Part shown: positions 5,068 through 9,652 of the stretch, piece after piece
How positions within the stretch are numbered: the stretch's first letter is position 1
Layout of the letters: each line of letters begins with the position of its first letter
DNA from: Christensenella sp. UBA1260
GTDB taxonomy: Bacteria > Bacillota > Clostridia > Christensenellales > CAG-917
Length of the DNA: 9,652 nucleotides
Direction of reading: 5' to 3'
Assembly: GCA_002308155.1 (NCBI GenBank)
Contig: DBVQ01000046.1
Span: 158-9,809 of the forward strand
Made by a program: the position numbers and the translations under genes
Notes under the pieces: model-generated
Seen by the model: only the letters and a program-made list of their open reading frames with translations
What the model was told of the DNA's origin: nothing
Database searches by the model: none

Positions 5068-7449
5068 ATGAATATAAAAATCCAAAACAACAGATATATT
5101 GCGCTCGTTGCGCTTTTCGTGGTTGTCGCGCTCGCTATGTCCGCGCTTGTTTTGAGTTTGCCTTTTGCAGGCTCAGTTGCGTATGCGGACTCCGAAGCGG
5201 TGTTCCCGACAAGCGGCTATATGCAATCCGAAGCCCCATCGCTCATTGCTTCAAACGAGCACTATCTTCTCATATTTGACGACACGCAGCACAGGCTTTA
5301 TGTCAAGTCCGATGCAAATCCTCAAAACTACGACTATGTCTTGAATCTTGAAAGCCCTGACAAATTGCTTGCAGTTGGCAACAAAGCGTTTTTTGCCAAG
5401 GATGAGCACTATTATTCTCTTGATTTGACAAACACAGCGTCCGCACTTCAAGACGTCAATCTTGCAACTCCGGACGAAATCTCATATTTCACAACGGACG
5501 GCACATATCTCTATGCCCAATCCGCTTACGGCAACATTTCGGTTTATGACGACAGTTTTGCAATCGCACTCGGCATTGACAATGCAAGGAACATCTCTTT
5601 GACAGGCAACCCAACTCTTGTTGGCGAGGCAAACGTTGTGCATATCTTCTCGTCCGACAGATATGGCGACCACTACACTACACTCAATCTGTCAACAAGC
5701 GCAAAGACGGAAGTTGACGTCAATTATTCGGTTTCCGCAGCATACCACGGCGACGATGCTGTGATATTTGCGGAGATTGGCAGTGAAATTGTCTGCATTG
5801 ACAATGAGACGGGAGATATGCTTTTCACAAGCGGCATTGAACCTGATGCGTTTTCTGCCTATGGCAGAAACCTCTTTACGATTGAAGGCAACAGCGTCAA
5901 AACTTATGCCCTCTCGCAAGAAACGACAGCGCTTGAACTTGTTGAGGCACTCTCAATGACAGGTAGCGACCTTGGACACTTAAATTGCCCTGTGGACGTT
6001 GTCAAACTCCCATCAAAGTTTGCGGTCGCTGATTCAAACAACAATCGCATTGCCTACTACGACAGCAGAGGGACAGCGCTTACAGCATTCTCTCTTGAGG
6101 CAAGTCCAAAGCATCTTGCAAACAACGGCAACGTCTTGTATATCGCAACCGATTCACAAATACTTGAACTTGACAGCCTATATATCAGCCAGTACCACAA
6201 CATCGAGGGCGTCAAAGATATTCTCTATCTTGACAAACTCTATGCACTCAAAGACGATGGCGTGTATATTCTTTTGAGTGGCAACTTTGAAAAGTTCTAT
6301 GACGTGAGCGGTGCCGTCTGCCTCGCCTGCGCTGAGGATGGCACGAATCTCTTTGTAGGCACTGAGGACGAAATTATCATGCTTGACACTCTCGGCAACA
6401 AGCTCCCCGTCTCACTGACAGGCGATTTCACAGGGCTCAAAGATATTGCAATTGACTACGCGGGCAATGTCATAGTCGCATTTGAAGGCAGTGTCAAAGT
6501 CTTCACAAACAATCTTACATCACTGGCACTTGTGTCAACGCAAGCACTCGGCGGCGACCTTAGAGCAACTCTCAACGCCTGCGAACTTGTGGGGGCAGAA
6601 CTCTACTTCACAACAGACGAGTCATATCTTGGCAAAGTTGATCTTGACGTCAAGACAAAAGACAACTTTGTGCCTGCGACAGTTTCAGACGACGTGTTTG
6701 CACTTGACTACACCTACAAACACGCAACGGACGCAACTCTTGCACACACTCTCCCAATCTCTTTAAGGCACGAGAGTTTGAAGATGGCGGATTCAGACAC
6801 TCTTCTCGTCTTTGACTATCAAGACGCCCCTGCAGGTTTTGAACTTGCGTATGACGGGCTCAACTTGTTCTATATCTCAACAACCGGGTTTGAAGAGGTG
6901 CAAACTGAGGCTTTAAGTGGCGAATATGTTGCAAAAGAGACTGCACTTCTCTATATCATTCCGCACAAAGTCAGCGGTCAAAATGTGGAAATCTCAAGCG
7001 GAACGCACGTGATTTTCAAGCGCACTACAGCAGGATTTGACGGCAACATTTGGGTTGTTGTTGAATATGAAAATCACGAATATTTTGCCCTCAAAGACGA
7101 GTTCTTTGAATACGTCGCACCTATGCCTGAGCGCAAGACAACTTATGGCAGAGCCAAAGGCACGCGCGTCGGTGGCATCGTCAACGTCTATCAATCGGCA
7201 GACGAAGCAAGTGCTGTCATACTTGAACTTGCGGACGGCGCAAAAGTTGAAATCCTTGAAACACTTGACGACTTCTATCAAGTGTCAATTGACGGCACAA
7301 TCGGCTATATGAAAAAGGACGATGTTCAGCTCGGCGGTCTCACCACCGTGCAAATCGTCTCTATCATCCTCGCAGTCCTCGTGCTGCTTGCAGGCTCAAC
7401 CATCTTTGCCGCAATCTACTTCACCAAGAAGAAACAATCCAACGAATAA
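5068..7449 (+). CDS. Secreted, membrane-anchored propeller-like/SH3-domain surface protein
   Basis: I do not recognise a named family for the whole 793-residue protein. Residues 1-40 are a signal peptide (basic start, long hydrophobic core, SVAYA cleavage site). Residues about 55-550 are a run of short beta-rich units of about 40-45 residues with patterns such as LIFDDTQHRLYV, YLYAQSAYGNISVYD, KFAVADSNNNRIAYYD and NLFVGTEDEIIMLD. This is typical of a beta-propeller; the ADSNNNRI segment (321-328) resembles an NHL repeat. Two SH3-like regions follow: a weaker one at about 615-685, and a bacterial SH3 type at about 697-756 with VNVYQSAD and GTIGYMKKDDV. A membrane helix at about 761-785 ends in KKKQSNE. 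It probably sits on the outer face of the membrane and binds ligand or cell wall; no catalytic motif is visible. There is no Shine-Dalgarno. It is divergent from the alpha-CTD/WG operon and single in its transcript. Confidence 0.87.
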   Translation: MNIKIQNNRYIALVALFVVVALAMSALVLSLPFAGSVAYADSEAVFPTSGYMQSEAPSLIASNEHYLLIFDDTQHRLYVKSDANPQNYDYVLNLESPDKLLAVGNKAFFAKDEHYYSLDLTNTASALQDVNLATPDEISYFTTDGTYLYAQSAYGNISVYDDSFAIALGIDNARNISLTGNPTLVGEANVVHIFSSDRYGDHYTTLNLSTSAKTEVDVNYSVSAAYHGDDAVIFAEIGSEIVCIDNETGDMLFTSGIEPDAFSAYGRNLFTIEGNSVKTYALSQETTALELVEALSMTGSDLGHLNCPVDVVKLPSKFAVADSNNNRIAYYDSRGTALTAFSLEASPKHLANNGNVLYIATDSQILELDSLYISQYHNIEGVKDILYLDKLYALKDDGVYILLSGNFEKFYDVSGAVCLACAEDGTNLFVGTEDEIIMLDTLGNKLPVSLTGDFTGLKDIAIDYAGNVIVAFEGSVKVFTNNLTSLALVSTQALGGDLRATLNACELVGAELYFTTDESYLGKVDLDVKTKDNFVPATVSDDVFALDYTYKHATDATLAHTLPISLRHESLKMADSDTLLVFDYQDAPAGFELAYDGLNLFYISTTGFEEVQTEALSGEYVAKETALLYIIPHKVSGQNVEISSGTHVIFKRTTAGFDGNIWVVVEYENHEYFALKDEFFEYVAPMPERKTTYGRAKGTRVGGIVNVYQSADEASAVILELADGAKVEILETLDDFYQVSIDGTIGYMKKDDVQLGGLTTVQIVSIILAVLVLLAGSTIFAAIYFTKKKQSNE

Positions 7450-7464
7450 CAGTCTTTGACTGTT
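7448..7464 (+). other. Hairpin overlapping the stop codon of the surface protein gene
   Basis: AACAGTC (7448-7454), TTT, GACTGTT (7458-7464) is a perfect 7-bp hairpin that begins inside the TAA stop (7447-7449). A second GACTGTT follows at 7472-7478 and could compete for the same 5' arm. No U-tract follows, so it is not a classical terminator. Confidence 0.45.
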
Positions 7465-7484
7465 TATTATCGACTGTTCATCAA

Positions 7485-7519
7485 AAAAGCACGAGATTGC
7501 CTCGTGCTTTTCTTTTTGT
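7485..7519. terminator. Bidirectional intrinsic terminator
   Basis: AAAAGCACGAG (7485-7495) and CTCGTGCTTTT (7501-7511) pair perfectly over a 5-base loop and are followed by a T-rich tail (CTTTTTGTT). Read from the minus strand, the same stem is followed by a run of six T's (7483-7488). It ends the surface protein transcript on plus and can stop the oxidoreductase transcript arriving on minus. Confidence 0.93.
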
Positions 7520-7563
7520 TTTTCCTACACACAAAATGCACTCAAAAATAATTGGAACAACCT

Positions 7564-7691
7564 AATGAGCGCAATATTTTGATGAAGAGCGCGAAAGAGC
7601 GCCCTCGGGCAGAAAGGCGCATACTAAAGCGTATGTAACTGCACTGCCAAGGACGCTCTGACAAAGCTATTCGCAAAATAGTGCGCTCATT
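7564..7691. other. Highly structured 128-bp element, possible non-coding RNA or palindromic repeat
   Basis: The ends (7564-7581 and 7674-7691) are complementary over 18 positions with one mismatch (7574/7681). Inside are nested complements: AGAGCG (7596-7601, with another copy at 7586-7591) with CGCTCT (7654-7659), extended by CC/GG (7603-7604/7651-7652); GGCAG (7608-7612) with CTGCC (7644-7648); and CATAC (7620-7624) with GTATG (7631-7635). No open reading frame fits it. Its right arm overlaps the last bases of the oxidoreductase gene. On plus it is followed by TTTTATTTT, which would suit a terminator. I match it to no known RNA class. A MITE-like or REP-like repeat is the main alternative; no clear target-site duplication is seen. 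Confidence 0.55.
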
Positions 7692-9652
7692 TTATTTTGT
7701 GCATTGCAACATCATAGGCAGCCGCAGTAGCATCTGCAATACGTCCAATCTTGCTTGCATCGCCAACGACGAACAATCTGTCAAACTTGCCTTCAAACTC
7801 TTTTGCGAGGTTGTTGACAGGACGCGAGCCGAGCGAGAGCACAACTGCATCAAAGTCATAGTGCTCAGGTGCACCCGTTGACACAGGCTTTCTGTTCTTG
7901 TCAAGTTTGACCGGTTCAAGCACTACGCCCGTCTCGTCAATAGCATTGAGTTTGTGTGAAAGGATATATTCTGTTCCCTTTGCATTGAGTTTCGGGAGCA
8001 CATCGTCAAGATGTTGGAACCAAGTGCCCGGAGCAACTCTGTCCGCCATTTCAACGATTGTCACTTTGTTGCCGTATTCAACGAGCATTTCTGCTGTTTC
8101 AAGACCTGTCATACCTGAGCCGATGAGAGCGACCTTTTTGTTTTCAAGATATTTCTCTCCGCTCAAGATTTGCGTTGTCGTATAGACGTTTTCATTGTTT
8201 ACGCCTTCAATTGAGCGCGGACGCACTGCGCAAGCGCCTGTTGCCAAAATGACTGCATAAGGATTTAATGCTTGCACTGTTTCAAGGTCAGCCTTGACAC
8301 CGAGACGAATCTCTGCGCCTTGCTTTTCAGCATTTGTCTTCATATCAACGAAGCACCAGCCGAGTTTTTCTTTCTTTGGTGGCTTGTTTGCAAGTTGAAT
8401 TTGTCCGCCGACTTCCTTGGCTTGTTCAAGCACGATAGGCTTAAATCCACGTCTGCCCAGCATTTCCGCAGCAGTTAGACCTGCAACACCTGCGCCGACG
8501 ACAACGACTGTCCTGCCCTCGCCGTCCTTGACGATGTTGTCAAACTCTTTTTCACGACCAACCGTTGGGTTGACGGAGCAATAGCCGTGGTCGCCATGAT
8601 ATGCGTTGTCTTGCATGGATTGGATGCAATACAGACAGCAGATGCAACGCTTGATTTCGTCCTCTCTGCCACTCTCTGCCTTCTCTGCCCAGTGCGGGTC
8701 TGCAATGTGCGGACGGCCGAGCGACACAAAGTCTTGCACGCCCTCTTCAAGTTGTTTTTCTGCCTGTTCAGGAGTTCTTATGAGGTTTGCGGCAATGACT
8801 GGGATGTTGACTTCTTTCTTGACTGCCGCGGCGAGATATTTACGCCAGCCGCACTCAAAGCTCGTAGGCTCGAGCCAATAGTTGAAGGTGTCGTAGCTTG
8901 CGGATGAAACGTCAATTGCATCTACGCCCATTTCAGCGATTGCCTTGGCATATTTGACGCCCTCCTCCATCGTGTAGCCCTTGCCCGGCTTGCCAATCTT
9001 CTCATAGAACTCATCGATTGTGAGACGGACGACAATTGGATAGTCTCCGCACTCTTTTCTTATGCCCTCAATGATTTCGCGCACGAAACGCAGACGGTTT
9101 TCAAAGCTTCCGCCGTATTCGTCCTTTCTTTGGTTTGTGTTTGGGCTAAGGAATTGTTGAATAAGATAGCCGTGTGTGCCGTGAAGTTCAACGCCGTCAA
9201 CGCCGGCCTTTTTGCAACGGACTGCGCCGTCAACGTATTGCTGGATGAGTTGTTTGACTTCCTTGTGACTCAACGCTCTGACCGGAGAGTTTGCATAGTA
9301 TGCAGGCTCGCAGGCGGAAGCGGAAACGGCTTTCTTGGTGAGATGATGCTTTTCAAGGAAAGGTGCAAGTTTTGGCGCCATGCCGAACAGCATCTTCGGG
9401 AACCTTTTGCAAATACGCGTGCAGGCGATGCAGAGCGGAACTGTGCCGATTGCAAGCCCGACGTTTTGACGTCCCGGGTGATGAAGTTGCACGAACAACT
9501 TTGCGCCGTGTTTGTGGATGCGATTTGCAAACTCCGTGAGACCTGGGATTTGATAATCGTGGCTGACACCGAGTTGAGCAAATGCCGCCGCGCCTGTCTT
9601 GTCATTGATACGGGTGATTTCCGTCATAATAAGGCCTGTGCCGCCCTTTGCC
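7687..9652 (-). CDS. NADH:flavin oxidoreductase, Old Yellow Enzyme/FadH type (5' end outside window)
   Basis: This is a multidomain flavin/iron-sulphur enzyme of the 2,4-dienoyl-CoA reductase and BaiCD/BaiH-like group, which reduces activated C=C bonds with NAD(P)H. The reading frame runs open to base 9652 with AKGGTGLI before the first visible Met (9627), a family-typical stretch, so the true start lies beyond the window; about 60 N-terminal residues are probably missing. Counting from that Met: LHHPGRQ (48-54), VELHGTHGYLIQQFLSP (146-162) and GGSFENRLRF (172-181) mark the TIM-barrel FMN domain. A Cys cluster sits at 328, 330, 331, 334 and 350 for [4Fe-4S]. VVVVGAGVAGLTAAE (374-388) binds FAD, LIGSGMTGLETAE (501-513) binds NAD(P)H, and LFVVGDA (618-624) is the C-terminal flavin motif. 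The substrate cannot be told from sequence. The stop codon (7687-7689) lies inside the structured element downstream. Confidence 0.94.
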   Translation of the reverse strand, partial: AKGGTGLIMTEITRINDKTGAAAFAQLGVSHDYQIPGLTEFANRIHKHGAKLFVQLHHPGRQNVGLAIGTVPLCIACTRICKRFPKMLFGMAPKLAPFLEKHHLTKKAVSASACEPAYYANSPVRALSHKEVKQLIQQYVDGAVRCKKAGVDGVELHGTHGYLIQQFLSPNTNQRKDEYGGSFENRLRFVREIIEGIRKECGDYPIVVRLTIDEFYEKIGKPGKGYTMEEGVKYAKAIAEMGVDAIDVSSASYDTFNYWLEPTSFECGWRKYLAAAVKKEVNIPVIAANLIRTPEQAEKQLEEGVQDFVSLGRPHIADPHWAEKAESGREDEIKRCICCLYCIQSMQDNAYHGDHGYCSVNPTVGREKEFDNIVKDGEGRTVVVVGAGVAGLTAAEMLGRRGFKPIVLEQAKEVGGQIQLANKPPKKEKLGWCFVDMKTNAEKQGAEIRLGVKADLETVQALNPYAVILATGACAVRPRSIEGVNNENVYTTTQILSGEKYLENKKVALIGSGMTGLETAEMLVEYGNKVTIVEMADRVAPGTWFQHLDDVLPKLNAKGTEYILSHKLNAIDETGVVLEPVKLDKNRKPVSTGAPEHYDFDAVVLSLGSRPVNNLAKEFEGKFDRLFVVGDASKIGRIADATAAAYDVAMHKIK

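Noticed and set aside
7552..7580. TTGGAA-17-TATTTT as a promoter for a plus-strand RNA
   Set aside because: Both boxes are only partial matches, and transcription would start inside the element after the left closing arm, losing the main stem.
7582..7602. Hammerhead-like TGATGA...CGAAA pattern in the structured element
   Set aside because: The conserved leading C is missing, the bases between do not form stem II, and no cleavage-site context was found.
7564..7691. Known riboswitch (cobalamin, TPP, lysine, c-di-GMP, glmS and others)
   Set aside because: None of the conserved core sequences I know is present, and the element is downstream rather than upstream of the neighbouring genes.

Overview
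The window looks like a chromosomal segment of a spore-forming Bacillota, most likely an uncultured member of the Clostridia. The best evidence is a germination protease gene (gpr, spore-specific) divergently transcribed from rpsT, which is the gene order also seen in Bacillus. Other support comes from strong AT-rich promoters, intrinsic terminators and Gram-positive style secreted, membrane-anchored proteins. There is no sign of phage, transposase, CRISPR, tRNA or rRNA.

Layout. Bases 1-134 hold no gene that I can support. A short glutamate-racemase-like gene (135-842, +) converges on gpr (835-1698, -), and the two overlap by 8 bp. rpsT (1810-2082, +) starts from a clear vegetative promoter. 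It ends at a bidirectional terminator (2098-2130) that it shares with the oppositely oriented subtilase gene. The centre of the window is a divergent surface-protein locus. A minus-strand pair encodes a cytoplasmic protein that joins an RNA polymerase alpha-CTD-like domain to WG repeats (4077-4943) and a membrane-anchored subtilisin-like protease (2171-4048). Divergent from this pair is a 793-residue secreted, membrane-anchored protein with propeller-like repeats and SH3-like domains (5068-7449, +). The 124-bp divergent region between them carries two near-consensus promoters, a 38-bp inverted repeat exactly between the two -35 boxes, and a perfect palindrome inside the spacer of the rightward promoter. 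After a second bidirectional terminator (7485-7519) comes a highly base-paired element (7564-7691). A large Old Yellow Enzyme/FadH-type oxidoreductase follows (7687-9652, -); its N-terminus lies beyond the window.

How the genes may work together. gpr serves spore outgrowth, rpsT translation and the racemase peptidoglycan precursor supply. I read the central three genes as one regulated module: two extracellular proteins with the same anchoring tail, and a cytoplasmic protein with a polymerase-type DNA/protein-binding fold, all controlled from one palindromic intergenic region. That reading is an inference from layout and domains. The part most likely to be undescribed is this module, together with the structured element near 7.6 kb and the apparent leaderless start of the 793-residue protein.
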